From Silene noctiflora (Eukaryota; Streptophyta; Magnoliopsida; Caryophyllales; Caryophyllaceae): 46,208 bases of DNA. The translations under genes and the position numbers were made by a program. This document shows positions 21,567-32,132 of this stretch, piece by piece. Each line of letters starts with the position of its first letter. Position 1 is the first letter of the stretch. The notes under the pieces were generated by a model. The model had not been told where the DNA came from. It saw only the letters and a list, made by a program, of their open reading frames with translations, and searched no databases. Location of the stretch: NCBI GenBank assembly GCA_009801015.1, contig VHZZ01000033.1, positions 339,916-386,123 on the forward strand, in the 5' to 3' direction.

Positions 21567-22065
21567 CACAAATTATCATTGAAGACGGATACTATCCGTT
21601 ACAAGCTATATTGCCCCTCTCACAATCTAGGTAGCACGGACACTCCTCCCAACTTGTCGTCCCGTGTCCGACACCGTGTCAGACACCTGGACACCCGACA
21701 CTCGTCGGAGACACGCCAATAGTTAGACGAGGAATAAAATGTCAAAAAAGATTGTTTATAAGATGAGTTTGGGTGGGAAATGAGAATTAGTTATAGTCAA
21801 GGTCAAATTCTATCTTCACTTATGTAAATTTAATATCAAATACATTAAAAATATGAAATCATACGTTATTTATTACCANAAAATATATATTTTATTAAAT
21901 TTAAATAGCGTGTCCCGTGTCCTAAATTTCATGGGATGCCGTGTCACGTGTCCGTGTCCGTTTTGGTACTACCTAGCTCACAATATGCAAGTATCTTATT
22001 GTGAGAGGGGCACTATCTGTCTTCAACTTGTGACGGATAGTGTCCGTCACAAGTAAGACGCTTTG
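21567..22065 (+). mobile_element. Mutator-like MITE carrying a nested hAT-like MITE
   Basis: CACAAATTATCATTGAAGACGG ... AAGTAAGACGCTTTG, flanked by perfect 9-bp ATTTTGAAT duplications (21558-21566, 22066-22074). Removing the inner element and one copy of its 8-bp duplication leaves about 141 bp, shorter than the 185-200 bp of complete copies, so this copy was internally deleted as well. Confidence 0.93.
21627..21976. mobile_element. hAT-like MITE (CTAGGTAG ends) nested in a Mutator-like MITE
   Basis: Ends CTAGGTAGCACGGACAC and GTGTCCGTTTTGGTACTACCTAG, with 8-bp duplications CTCACAAT (21619-21626, 21977-21984). The interior is rich in GTGTCCG/CGGACAC. The target is the CTCTCACAAT core of the host MITE. 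Confidence 0.93.
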
Positions 22066-22089
22066 ATTTTGAATAGAATATTATATTCA

Positions 22090-22520
22090 CCATAGATTCT
22101 CGTTTAAGTTGGGTCATTTTCGTCTTAAGCTTGAAAAAATGTTGTAATTTTGTAATAAAAAGTAACTATTTAACAACAAACTGTTGGCTACGACAAAACG
22201 AGATTTTGTAATCATTTTACAGTCAAATATGACCATTATTGAAAAACAAGTTACCATAAAGTATAACACTTATACTATTGTGGTTACATTAACCATAAAA
22301 TGGTCATATACTCACATATGCCCGTCTAAAACTTCAGACGAATAAGTCGTTATCTGAAACAAGAATTTGCGTACATTTTATGGTAAATAATATCCACGTT
22401 GAAAAAATGGTCATTTTTTCAATCATAAAAAAATGGTCCTTATTTATCCAAAAGCGATTAATATATACCAAAAAGTGATTACATTTTTCTCATCATAACT
22501 CCGAATATGAGTTATACGAC
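22090..22520. repeat. Dispersed palindromic repeat, class unknown
   Basis: Contains GTCAAATATGACCATTATTG, ACCATAAAATGGTCATAT and TTCAGACGAATAAGTCG. A partial inverted counterpart lies at 34113-34275 (CCATTTTATGGTTAAATGTAA, AATAATGGTTATATTTGACT). Boundaries not determined. Confidence 0.4.
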
Positions 22521-22690
22521 AGTCTTACAATAGAATTTGCGCTTGGAGATAATGTTAGACTTAGAAAGGGGCATTTGCTACGTAAGAAAGGAGAGAAATA
22601 AATAAAGTATGGCTCACTTTAGGTCTTTAGTAGAGCAAAAGAGTCAATCGAGCCGGAAAGATACCATTAATTTATTATGCTATTATTATT

Positions 22691-22891
22691 CACAAATTCT
22701 CATCGAAGACGGACACTATCCGTCACAAGCTGAAGACGAATAGTGCCCCTCTCACAATATGCAAGTGGCATTAAACATGGATGCTCCATTTTCCATCCAC
22801 TTGTCCTCCCACTTGCTTTATTGTGAAAGGGACGGACACTATCCGTCTTCAGCTTGTGACGAATAATGTCCGTCACAAGGAAGACGCTTTG
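22691..22891 (+). mobile_element. Mutator-like MITE, near-consensus copy
   Basis: CACAAATTCTCATCGAAGACGG ... AAGGAAGACGCTTTG. Flanks ATTATTATT on both sides fit a 9-bp duplication, though the low complexity weakens that. Complete core with both palindrome arms (CACTATCCGTCACAAGCTG and CAGCTTGTGACG). Confidence 0.88.
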
Positions 22892-22900
22892 ATTATTATT

Positions 22901-23530
22901 ATTCATTTATTTGATAATTAATGTCATCATCAAGACTTTTCAAAATTTAATCACCCTTTCAAATAGAAAAAATAGAGGTGTTTAAATGCGTATTTGGGTC
23001 GGATATGTCAGGATCATGTTTAATTTTTGGCAAATAGACAAACAGGTTAGCTGGTTCGGAACGGGTTAGTGGGGCGGATCTTTATATTTTTCTTAAAATA
23101 ACTTGTCCGTACCCGCCTTTTTAGCGGACGAGATAGACCGAATTCAATGAATAGGACGACCCATGAACAACTCTCCTCTCAAATTGTGTTTTGTTCTTCA
23201 TCGTTTGACTTGTAAGTCTCCTTAAAATGCAATTTTTTTCTACATGATTACCTTCAAAAAGCATATACTTTTGCACCAAATATACCATTTATGGTAAACA
23301 TAATAGGGAAACAAAAAATTTAGTGGGTCTCTCACCCCATCATGTGAGAGGTCTCTCAATAACGCTATTGAGAGACCGTCTCTCTGAAATTTTTGTGATA
23401 AAAGAAACACTTTTGCACCAAATATTGATGGTGATATATGAAGATTAACACCACAAATCCATAATAATAGACGTAGATAGTGATACTGATTCATGTATAT
23501 TAGGCTATTAGCTTGGGCAAGACTTCATTT
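22901..23530. other. Spacer with one perfect hairpin
   Basis: No gene. At 23350-23377 GGTCTCTCAATA-ACGC-TATTGAGAGACC is a perfect 12-bp stem with a 4-base loop. The short open frames here are not gene-like. Confidence 0.45.
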
Positions 23531-23539
23531 TGTTTTAGT

Positions 23540-23880
23540 GAAAAAGGAATATACATCGAATGTAATACCTCATAATTTATTTATTTCCGAGCATGAGAGT
23601 ATTTTTTTTTCGAGTTTTTTTACATCAAACATCATTGTTTTTGAGCATAGGTATATTTTTTTGAGCTTAGTACAGTTTATAAGTTAGATTTTAATTTTTT
23701 TCTCCCCGGTCAAAACTCAAAGTTAATTAAGATTATATGTAATGTTTTTGAATTTTATTATAATTTTTCGAGCTTAATGTATAAATGAATGAACTCAAAA
23801 ACTTTATGGTAAAACTCAAATTTTTTAAAACAAAATTCAAAAACTTTATTATAATGCTCATACTTACTTTTTTGTCTTAC
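23540..23880 (-). repeat. Dispersed repeat (ATTATACATC..GATGTATGTTCC), inverted copy
   Basis: On the minus strand it ends in CATTCGATGTATATTCCTTTTT and contains AAAGTTTTTGAGTTTT and GAGCATTATAATAAAG, matching the copies at 19862 and 26146. Confidence 0.55.
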
Positions 23881-23894
23881 TCCAACATTTAAGA

Positions 23895-24036
23895 CAATGA
23901 CGAAGTCAGGGGCGAATAATTTTAGGGAGACCTAATGGGTAATTTTATAAAGTACACTGGAATTTTTTTTAGAAAATTTAACTAAAAACTATGAAAATCT
24001 TATCTACCACCTACTAGCCCCCTAACTTCACCACTG
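23895..24036. mobile_element. Small hAT-like MITE (CAGTGGTGGAG family)
   Basis: Ends CAATGACGAAGTCAGGGGCG and CCCCCTAACTTCACCACTG. Flanks ATTTAAGA / ATTTAAGG are an 8-bp duplication with one mismatch. Confidence 0.85.
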
Positions 24037-24044
24037 ATTTAAGG

Positions 24045-24821
24045 ATACCTTATTTTATTATACCCTCCCTAAATTTATTGATGTTGCATGTTGTATATAG
24101 ACTATATCATCAGTTGTAATATAACTGGAAATATAATAAAACATGGTATCCTTAAATGTTACACAGATCATCATATATGAGTATCACATCTCATGATTTT
24201 AACAATTAAGTTAGTTTACATTTACACCTATTATATTACTCCCCTTTCGTCCTGTTATTGTCCTATATCATTTTGGGGTGTCTCAATCAATTGTTGTCTT
24301 TTCTATTTTAGGAATACATTTGATAAACAATTTGATCCACTTGTCAATTAACTTTTTCCTAGATTTGTCAAAACCAAAAAATAATAATTAATCAAAACGG
24401 AAAAATACTATAAAAACCATTTAATTAGTCCTAAATAGGATCTCGATTTTAACAACATTGACTCTAAAGATTCTAACAAAGAGAAGAATTTTCTCCATAG
24501 ATCCTTATACAAATATTAATGGGTGCATGTGTGTGAATAGTAAAAGACTCTTCACAAAATCCCACTCAACTTTCTAATGGAAGGCATAATGATTTCACAA
24601 AAACATGATTAACTCAATAATTACTCTAGGATATATCCTTAATGCTAGATTAATATTATCTTTCTACAACCAAGTACTATTCTTAGCATAAAGAAACTAA
24701 TTAAAGAAATACAAAAGTTAACATGTAGGTCATGTCCATAAACTAAACCCTACGACCACTTTCTAAACTTTTTACTCTCTTTGTTGGGACTCCTGGTCAT
24801 TTGTTTGCCTATACTATTTTA
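24045..24821. other. Spacer with a Stowaway-like fragment
   Basis: About 24236-24400 resembles a Stowaway-type end (CTCCCCTTTCGTCCTGTTATTG). Otherwise no feature recognised. Confidence 0.35.
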
Positions 24822-25262
24822 CTAGTTTTAAACCCGTGTAAAAAATACACGGGTCGTAATTACAAACATATTTATTGAATATATGAGCATATAAATAAGG
24901 GTTATTAAATGCTTCATGTCGTAAAATATGGAGATTGGACATACATATAATTTAAGTTATTCACATCCCGTGATCTAGTTTTCTTAAATGCGATTTTAGT
25001 TTTTTTACCAAATAACTTTTTCAAATTTAAGTCGGGAGGTGATTTATTGAATTTTTACATAAAAGTTGTATAATGTGATGTGTATAGTTTATGTATTTAA
25101 TTATACGTTGAATTTGCAAAGCTTAATCCAAAAACAGTAAGTACTAGAATTTATAAAGGTTAATGCATAAGTGAAATTAAAATAAAAAAAGTTATGATAT
25201 AATTGTGGATGGAGACCACATTTAGAAAAGTTGTTTTTTCTCCTTAAATCAAAGAGCCAATA
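24822..25262 (-). mobile_element. Short Helitron, same family as 13437
   Basis: Minus-strand 3' end: hairpin CCCGTGTA-TTTTT-TACACGGG, then TTTAAAACTAG, followed by T. The 5' part CTATTGGCTCTTTGATTTAAGG matches the 5' part of the element in mannanase intron 3. Confidence 0.65.
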
Positions 25263-25705
25263 GTAATTGTTTAACTTTTTAGTTGGATATCTTTTCGATA
25301 ATCAATTCAATTTTCCCTTCTTTCTTGGTCTTTGTGTCAAACCCAAAGGAAAACAAATGACCGGGACGGAAGAAATACAACTTAGGATTTCCAACGACTA
25401 CGGCTTTTATTTCATCAATATGAGACCGTCACACACTTTGACACGGTTTCATTTTGTAAAAAGACAAACTCATTTATTATCACTAAATACATATTGAAAA
25501 ATAAATCGTCTTTCAGGGTGAGACCGTCTTGCGGGATGAGACCGTCTTACTCTATAATTTACCGTAAAAAAAAACTAAGAAATACAAAAGTTTAGGGTAG
25601 GTCATGTCTATAAACAACCCTAGGGCAAAATTGTAACCTTTTTACAAGTTAGGATTAGGATTTCCAGCGTTTACGGCTTTTATTTCATAGTGTAGTGGTA
25701 GTAGC
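25263..25705. other. Spacer, nothing recognised
   Basis: GTGAGACCGTCTT-like short repeats at 25510-25550; no gene. Confidence 0.3.
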
Positions 25706-25722
25706 AATGTAGCATAGCATGT

Positions 25723-25897
25723 TTTTTTGGTGTTTCCCTACCGACAGCTGAGCCAATCTCCTTCGGGGTACTGAAGGCAATTTAATGGGTTGATCCCTCC
25801 AAAGTTTGGCTTTTTCATTCGCAAGAGTCAGGAATCGAACCCTGACCACTTGTTTAAGAGATGAGAGCCCTTACCACTCATAACAGCCAACTTTGAT
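25723..25897 (-). mobile_element. tRNA-derived SINE with 17-bp target duplication
   Basis: On the minus strand: a tRNA-like head with box A region GAGTGGTAAGGGCTC and box B GGTTCGATTCC, a unique body, and a 3' oligo(A) tail (TTTTTTT at 25723 on plus). Both sides carry the identical 17-mer AATGTAGCATAGCATGT (25706-25722, 25898-25914), the expected trace of LINE-assisted insertion. A full-length, fairly young copy. Confidence 0.9.
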
Positions 25898-26145
25898 AAT
25901 GTAGCATAGCATGTACTATTACGAGTTTACGACCTTCTATTCTTGCAATTGCTATTCAAAACGTCACCTAATAATCAGGGGAACGAAAAGTTACACCGGG
26001 GTAAACGAATAATGTCATAAAATAAACTCGAAAATATTCAAATATTCAAACATAGTTTTAATTTTTAGTTCGATTTTTACGTATAAACACAAAAAAAATT
26101 AACTATTGACATGGACAAACACGGATGAAAAGAGCAGTAAGTGAA

Positions 26146-26505
26146 TTATACATCTCATGTACTATCACCAATTTTATAGTTTATGAGCATTATAATAAAG
26201 TTTTTGAGTTTTGTTTTAAAAATAATGAGTTTTACTACAAAGTTTTTGAGTTCATTCACTCAAACATTAAGATAAAAAAAAAGTACAATAAAACTTAAAA
26301 ATATTACATACAAATTTAGTTAAATCTGAGGTTTGATGGAAAAAAATTAAAATCTAACCTCAAAACTTTAATAAACTCAGAAAAAATATAAATATACTCA
26401 AAAATAAATGAAATTTGAGATAATAAGCTCAAAAAAAATACACAGATACTCAAAAATAAGTAAAATCAAAGGTAATACATCCGATGTATGTTCCTTTTTC
26501 TCCAC
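26146..26505 (+). repeat. Dispersed repeat (ATTATACATC..GATGTATGTTCC), copy 3
   Basis: GAATTATACATCTCATGTACT ... AATACATCCGATGTATGTTCC, with ATTATAATAAAGTTTTTGAG near the left end as in copy 1. Confidence 0.6.
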
Positions 26506-27177
26506 AAAGAGAGTAATATATTCCGAGACGATAGTAGTCGTAGGAATTAGGACTCACGTAGATACGTAGTCAAATACCCACTGACTCACATGGTTACAAC
26601 GGTTAGTGCACGTGTGACATGAATTACCCATTATTACCCCTCAACTCCATGTTTATGCATGCATGCATGCATGAAATCTATCTACTACTACCAAATTCAC
26701 CGTACTTGTTTGTTGGAAATTTGTTAAAAGTACATTGACTTATTCAAATTATACCTTGACTACGTAAATAATTGGTCTCTTACCGAGGTCCCGAGACAGT
26801 GGAAACGAAATTTTTTAAGTATTTTAGTCTGATTTTTAGGGAAAAATAACGTAAATTTGTAAATTTATGTAGAAATAACTCGATAAGTATTACGTATATT
26901 TTTCATGGGAACTGACAAATAAATTTTTCTAAATCTGCTAGTGAGTCTCCGTGTCTCCACTCACAAATATGCTTGACACGAATGGTGGAGAAGGGAGCTA
27001 CAGAGTTAGCAGAGACGTTTGTCCCTTCAATAGAAATCGTAACTACGCCACTACGTTCTGGAATCGGTTATGTATTTTGTCGAATTTAATCGGTTCATGC
27101 AAAATTTGTAATTGCCATGTCAAAAATGTTTATAAGACTTTTTAATTTTAAATTGAAGGATATGCTATAAAATTAAA
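26506..27177. other. Spacer with a (GCAT)n tract
   Basis: GCATGCATGCATGCATG at 26657-26673. Otherwise no gene or repeat I can name. Confidence 0.4.
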
Positions 27178-27249
27178 CGCCGTTGCCGGGGATCGAACCC
27201 GGGTCACCCGCGTGACAGGCGGGAATACTTACCACTATACTACAACGAC
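27178..27249 (-). tRNA. tRNA-Asp (anticodon GUC)
   Basis: 72 nt on the minus strand. The acceptor stem GTCGTTG pairs with CAACGGC (one G-T), discriminator G. The D region has TAGTATAGTGGT (box A), the anticodon arm CCCGCCTGTCACGCGGG has GTC in the loop, and the T arm is CCGGGTTCGATCCCCGG (box B). No intron, and CCA is not encoded, as expected for a nuclear gene. A short T run for Pol III termination would be expected just beyond 27178 on the minus strand; TTTAATTTTATAG there is only a weak version. Confidence 0.97.
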
Positions 27250-27649
27250 TTTGTTGATTGTATGGTTACTTTTTACAAATATTGATTAGTATGTTTTTGC
27301 GACTTCAGTCGATGTATAATCCTTGACATTATTCCTCAATAAATGAGAATGTGCAACATAATTTAATGGCTTATAAGAATTTATTTTCAATTTATCATAA
27401 ATGATTCACATACTCCCAATTTTTCATGTATTTTGATCAATATAATGAATTTGATTGCTTGGATGAAAAGTATAGGGGATGTGTCATAATTCGGTACATT
27501 GTACACCTTAATCAAAAAAAAAAAAACCTTTTTTTTAGTTAGATTATGTCTCGTATAATCATATGCTACCAATCAATCTACTATTTTCTACTATTTTCGT
27601 GTTCTAAAAAACGACAAATTCTGATAGCATGTGAGACATAATTTACTAA
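27250..27649. other. Spacer, nothing recognised
   Basis: AT-rich, no gene seen. Confidence 0.35.
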
Positions 27650-27971
27650 CTAGTGTAGATTCCGTGCTCATGCACGGTTTTTTAGATTGCGATATATAGA
27701 ACAATTAACATTTAGTAATTAAACTTCTTTAAATTTATTTTTAGATTAATATTTATTACTAAAATTATTTATAGAGAGAAAATTGAAAATTTAACATTTT
27801 TTTTAGTAGAATATATTTCTCTACAACGATTAATTCAACATTTGTAGAATAACCAAAAAAGTTAATCCCAATAGTTAAGAATAACCCAACATGTTAGAGC
27901 TCAATTTGTAGACTAGAGTGATTTGAGCGGGAAAATTTCTAGTTTCACCTATTCTCTTAGTATATAGAGGA
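27650..27971 (-). mobile_element. Short non-autonomous Helitron
   Basis: Minus strand: 5' TCCTCTATATACTAAGAG preceded by A. 3' hairpin CCGTGCATGAGCACGG, then AATCTACACTAG, followed by T. 322 bp. Confidence 0.72.
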
Positions 27972-28429
27972 TTTTGAATTTGCTGCTAATCAATCTACTA
28001 TTTTCATGTATTTATAAACGACATATTTTGATAGCATGTTAGACATAATCCACTAATTTTGAATATACATATTATATTATATAATTATTTCCATTTTTTT
28101 TTGAAGAAAAAATCAATTTATTAATAAAACGCCAAAATGTTATAACTAAGATTGTCACTTTTTACCCTGAAAATAATCTTAACATTTTATTAGAAAATTG
28201 TAACATTTTATCGTAAAATGACTACATTTGATCTGTCGTATTTCAAATAGGAAATAATTTTTTTTAAGTAAGAATTTGAAAATAGACCATCTCTTCCTAT
28301 AAAAAAATATCTAAAAAGCACAATCTTTCAACATCTCAAATCTCCATTATTTTTGGACAAAAATATAAACCATTAACTTACCAATCATGCTCCCCTAAAC
28401 CTAAGGAAATAATTAGTATGAGTAACATT
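27972..28429. other. Spacer upstream of the duplicated locus
   Basis: AT-rich. Contains ATGTTATAACTAAGATTGTC and CGTAAAATGACTACATTTGA, loosely like the repeat at 22090. No gene. Confidence 0.3.
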
Positions 28430-28438
28430 TTATTTTAT

Positions 28439-28623
28439 GGGTAATGATAAATACAGCCCTAAGGGCTGTATTTAAGAGCTAAAATACTTCCCAAAATGGA
28501 ATTAAATTAGGAATTTATGACACAATTACGCGTAAATTGATGTCATTAATGCTTGATTTAAGTTTTTCTTTCCTTTTTTGGTCCCTTAAATACAGCCCTT
28601 AGGGCTGTATTTATCATTTTCCT
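28439..28623. mobile_element. MITE with perfect terminal palindromes just upstream of gene A
   Basis: Each end carries a near-perfect palindrome, AAATACAGCCCT-AAGGGCTGTATTT and its partner at 28588-28612, within longer inverted ends (GGTAATGATAAATAC / GTATTTATCATTTTCC). Flanks TTATTTTAT (28430-28438, 28624-28632) form a 9-bp duplication, so Mutator-like is likely. It ends about 90 bp before the TATA box of gene A and has no counterpart upstream of gene B. Confidence 0.82.
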
Positions 28624-28713
28624 TTATTTTATCCTTAATCCTAAAATAATTCAAGGTCGGATTCCTTTAAAACCGTCCCTAACTGATCACAGGCCGTCCC
28701 TAATACATAACCC

Positions 28714-28720
28714 TATAAAA
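28714..28720 (+). promoter_or_regulatory. TATA box of DUF4408/DUF761 gene A
   Basis: CCCTATAAAAACACC. A CT-rich stretch (CTTCTCTCTCTTCTTTCCC, about 28767-28789) follows in the leader, as at gene B. Confidence 0.65.
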
Positions 28721-28855
28721 ACACCACGCAGGCACGCACTCCCTCATTTCCCAATCCCTTCACCCCTTCTCTCTCTTCTTTCCCTCTCTAAAACAACCGT
28801 AAACAACAATTAACCGCTTCACATATTTCACAGTTTCACCCTAACAATTTCAAAA

Positions 28856-29641
28856 ATGGAGACGATTTATGAAATTGATACGATCAAGATTGAAAAGGAG
28901 AAAGCGATGCGACGATATCGAAATTTCCGAAAAATTGCGAATATTGTACGAATTGTTGAGGTAATGATCGCAATAACTTTGATTTCGTACGTGATTTCGA
29001 GGACTTCGTCGTGTATACCGACGGTTTTTGAGTTTTCCGGCGTAATTTTCCGTCGGTTATCGTCGATTTGGTTAAGTCCTCTCTTCCTCTTCGCTATCTG
29101 TAATGTAATCGTTATTACTCTGTTTGCGAATTATTCGCCGTCTTCTATGGAGTATTTCGGCGAGAATTCGCCGGGAAATGATGACGTCACCGTCAAGGTT
29201 GCTGCTGATATTGACGAGGTTGTTGAAATTCTGGCGACGGAAGTCGCGGCGGTTGAAATTCCGGCGACGGTTGAGACGGTGGTGGAGAGAGAAGTGACGG
29301 AGAAACCAGAGCTCCGACGGTCATCGACGGTGCCTCGTCGGAAAGTCCGAAGGGATGAAGTTTCAGTGACAGAGAAAGTTTACCAGAGGAGTCAATCCGA
29401 AGCTATAGTAGATGTTATGGAGAAGCCGGAACTCCGGCGGTCTGCGACGGTGCCTCGTCGGAAAAGTAGAAGTGATGTAGTTTCTGAAACCGAGACGGAA
29501 GCGGTTGCGAAAATGACCGCGAAGGCGAGGAATGATGAGGACGAGTTGAGTAATGAAGAGTTTAATAGGAGAGTTGAAGAGTTTATTGAAAAACAGAGGA
29601 AATTCTTGACTGAAGAAAGTAAGATTTTAATTTTAACTTAA
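28856..29641 (+). CDS. DUF4408/DUF761 membrane-anchored protein, copy A
   Basis: Single exon, 261 residues. The N terminus has a charged helix (IEKEKAMRRYRNFRK). Two hydrophobic segments follow, about residues 31-48 and 72-91 (SPLFLFAICNVIVITLFANY), matching the DUF4408 pattern in which a second segment resembles FxxxNxIIxxL. A long Glu/Val-rich disordered middle holds two copies of KPELRRSxTVPRRK (150-163, 190-203). The C-terminal DUF761 motif is ELSNEEFNRRVEEFIEKQRK (230-249). Proteins of this family are plant-specific, often called cotton-fibre-expressed-like; their biochemical role is unknown. The start is supported by the TATA box, the leader conserved with gene B, and N-terminal identity between copies. 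It is 32 residues longer than copy B, explained by the extra internal motif. Confidence 0.9.
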   Translation: METIYEIDTIKIEKEKAMRRYRNFRKIANIVRIVEVMIAITLISYVISRTSSCIPTVFEFSGVIFRRLSSIWLSPLFLFAICNVIVITLFANYSPSSMEYFGENSPGNDDVTVKVAADIDEVVEILATEVAAVEIPATVETVVEREVTEKPELRRSSTVPRRKVRRDEVSVTEKVYQRSQSEAIVDVMEKPELRRSATVPRRKSRSDVVSETETEAVAKMTAKARNDEDELSNEEFNRRVEEFIEKQRKFLTEESKILILT

Positions 29642-29699
29642 TTTTTTCGAAGTATTATTAGGTGACGCTATCTCTATTTTCTTTAGTAAATTGTCGTTT

Positions 29700-29965
29700 T
29701 TGTGAGAATTTTTTTTACACGAGATCGATGAATTTAGTTTTGTAAAAGAAGGTGAAATTAAGATGAAAGTGTCAAAAAGTGTTTTAGTTTTGGCACTTTT
29801 ATAGTTTGAACTAGATAGATTAGTAATCGATTAATTAAATCCTCGTTAATCAAATTATAATATCTAATAGTTGTTAAATTATGAGCTTTGTTTATGTATT
29901 GTTGATCAAGTGTTACAAATGGTTGTTTTAAATCGAATTCCACGACTTGATATTTGTAGCGAGAC
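29700..29965. repeat. 3' tail repeat, copy A1
   Basis: Contains ACACGAGATCGATGAATTTA, GTGTCAAAAAGTGTTTTAG, ATGAGCTTTGTTTATGTATT and GATCAAGTGTTAC. It recurs at 30488 in the same unit, and at 35844 and 37745 in unit B. Confidence 0.8.
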
Positions 29966-30487
29966 GAGTGCAACTGTGCAAGACACTTGCTCAGTTGCTC
30001 TTAACATGTACTGTACGAGTAATAGCGGAATCTGAATACGAAGCTTATGAGAGTTAAAAAAAGCCTCTTGAATATATGTAGTGGCACTCGTTTTCAAGCT
30101 AACTAAAATGAATCCAATAATTTACACTCTCACAGAATGAGTGACACGAGTATTTTAATGTGCGGTGTTATAAATTATAATTCCTTGACCTTTAGAAGGT
30201 AAATATAACTATAAATTTAAACATTTTCATTGCTCTGGAGATAAAAAGTCTCGTAAATCCTCTATTATCGCGCTCTCAATATTTCTTTTTACCGATGTGA
30301 CAGGCCAACAGCGCGATGGATTGATTTTTTTTTTTTTCTAAGTTTATTGTAGGTGGTAGTGAAAGTGTCATAAAACATTATCTTTCTTGTAGATAGTGGT
30401 GGAGGCATGATTTTAAATTAAACGGGGTGAAATTTTTTAACGGAGATAAACAGGTAATAGTACACGGTCGACTTTTTTGTAAAAACT

Positions 30488-30760
30488 TTTTTTACACGAG
30501 ATCGATAAATTGAGATTAAAAAAGAAAACTTGATGAAATTAAGATTAAAGTGTCAAAAAGTGTTTTTAGTTTTGGCATTTAGTTGAGGGGATTTCCTACT
30601 TGATATGACTACGTCTAATCGATTAATCAAATCCTCGTTAATTGTAGTAGCTATACTCCATAGTTGTTAGATTATATATGAGCTTTGTTTATGTATTGTT
30701 GATCAAGTGTTACAATGGTCGTTTTAAATCGAATTACTAGACAAGATATTTATAAGATAT
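30488..30760. repeat. 3' tail repeat, copy A2
   Basis: ACACGAGATCGATAAATTGA through GATATTTATAAG. Same order of blocks as A1 but without a preceding gene. Confidence 0.8.
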
Positions 30761-31098
30761 TTATTGGTCAGTGAGTGTAATATAGTTGTTCTAACATGTA
30801 ATAGCGGAATCAGGATTAAATGTTATTATTACACGAATTAAAATGAAGAGCAGAAATTCTTGGGTGAATTGACTATGATCTTAAAGAATCTCTCATTAAA
30901 TTTGAAACTTTTTATCACGGCGATAACTTTTTGCACCCGTTGTGATAATTACTATCGCAACGGGTGCTTGATCCTGCAACTCTAGTTACATAGGAACAAT
31001 AAGTTGTTGGCAGGCAATTGGCATGAATGGATAATGGTAGGTACACCGTACACTCAAAAAGAAATGTTCTTAATTGAAGTGGATTAAGTTGTAACTAC

Positions 31099-31296
31099 CG
31101 CAAATTATCATTGAAGACGGGCATTATTCGTCACAAGTTGAAGACGGATAGTGCTCTTCTCACAATATGCAAGTGGCACTATCCATGCGGTGCTCTATTT
31201 CTCCCTCACTTGCCCTCCCACTTGTCTTATTGTGAGAGGGAGACTATTCGTCTTCAGCTTATGACAGATAGTATCCGTCACAAACAAGACGTTTTG
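31099..31296 (+). mobile_element. Mutator-like MITE in unit A only
   Basis: CGCAAATTATCATTGAAGACGG ... AACAAGACGTTTTG. Flanks TGTAACTAC / TGTACCTAC are a 9-bp duplication with one mismatch. Unit B lacks it at the corresponding place (about 38915). Confidence 0.9.
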
Positions 31297-31563
31297 TGTA
31301 CCTACAACAATGTTATAAACTTATTATAAGACTAAAATGTTTGTTATTGTGTTAATTCGATGTTAAGTCGTCTTGAATAGAGGATATAAAGATATAATTA
31401 TATACAACATTTTATTAATTGAAGTTCATATAAAAATAACGGATACATGAAATATAACTTATATTATGGATTATATATGTAAAACAATAGATACAGATAT
31501 TTTCTTGTTTTGATTTGATCAATTAAGCTAATTATCATCTGCTAAAACAATAGATATATTCAG

Positions 31564-32132
31564 GCCTCGTTTGGTTGATATGATATGGTAATTAAATTGA
31601 TGTGTTAATTTGCAATGTACTGGAGTTTAATTCCTACATTAAAATTCATGGGAATTACAATAATCCGTTTAGCTGTCATGTTAGGAGTTCTAGTTTCCTA
31701 GGAATTTCCAATGACCATGAAGGGGTAGGTAGTTAAATTCCCCATCATGTAGGAGTTGAAAATTCCTAGGAATTTTAAACTCCCCCATTTTACAGAAAAT
31801 GGGGTAACCAACACAAATAGAATTATACATCCAGTTGTATATAAGCATTGTACAATCAAGGTATAAGAATTCGAGCTTATATGTATTTTTTCTGAGCTAA
31901 TGCAAAGTTCATATTTTTAATGTGTAAATGGATGAGATCAGATACTTTCTAATAAAGCTCATATTCTTTAACATAAAGCTCGGATTCTTTATTACAAAGC
32001 TCAGATTCTACACCGTACAACTGGTACAACTGGTTGTATAGTCCATGAATTGGGTAACCAAACAACCTCTAAAAATCTCAATTCATGGGATTGTAGAATT
32101 CTCATAAATTGAGTGAGCAACCAAACGAGACC
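31564..32132. mobile_element. Tourist-like MITE with a nested insertion
   Basis: Ends GGCCTCGTTTGGTTGATA and GCAACCAAACGAGACC, like the element at 16511. Flanking triplets are TCA and TTA. An unrelated insert occupies about 31826-32046 (AATTATACATCCAGTTGTAT ... CTGGTTGTATAGTCC), related to the repeat at 19862. Absent from unit B. Confidence 0.7.

Noticed and set aside
22700..22906. Open frames inside the Mutator-like MITEs (also at 835, 9332, 31111, 36674)
   Set aside because: The same translated words recur in several copies simply because the MITE sequence repeats; no start context or domain.
25740..25900. Functional tRNA gene
   Set aside because: Box A and box B are present, but there is no acceptor stem pairing and a 3' oligo(A) tail and target duplications are present; it is a SINE.
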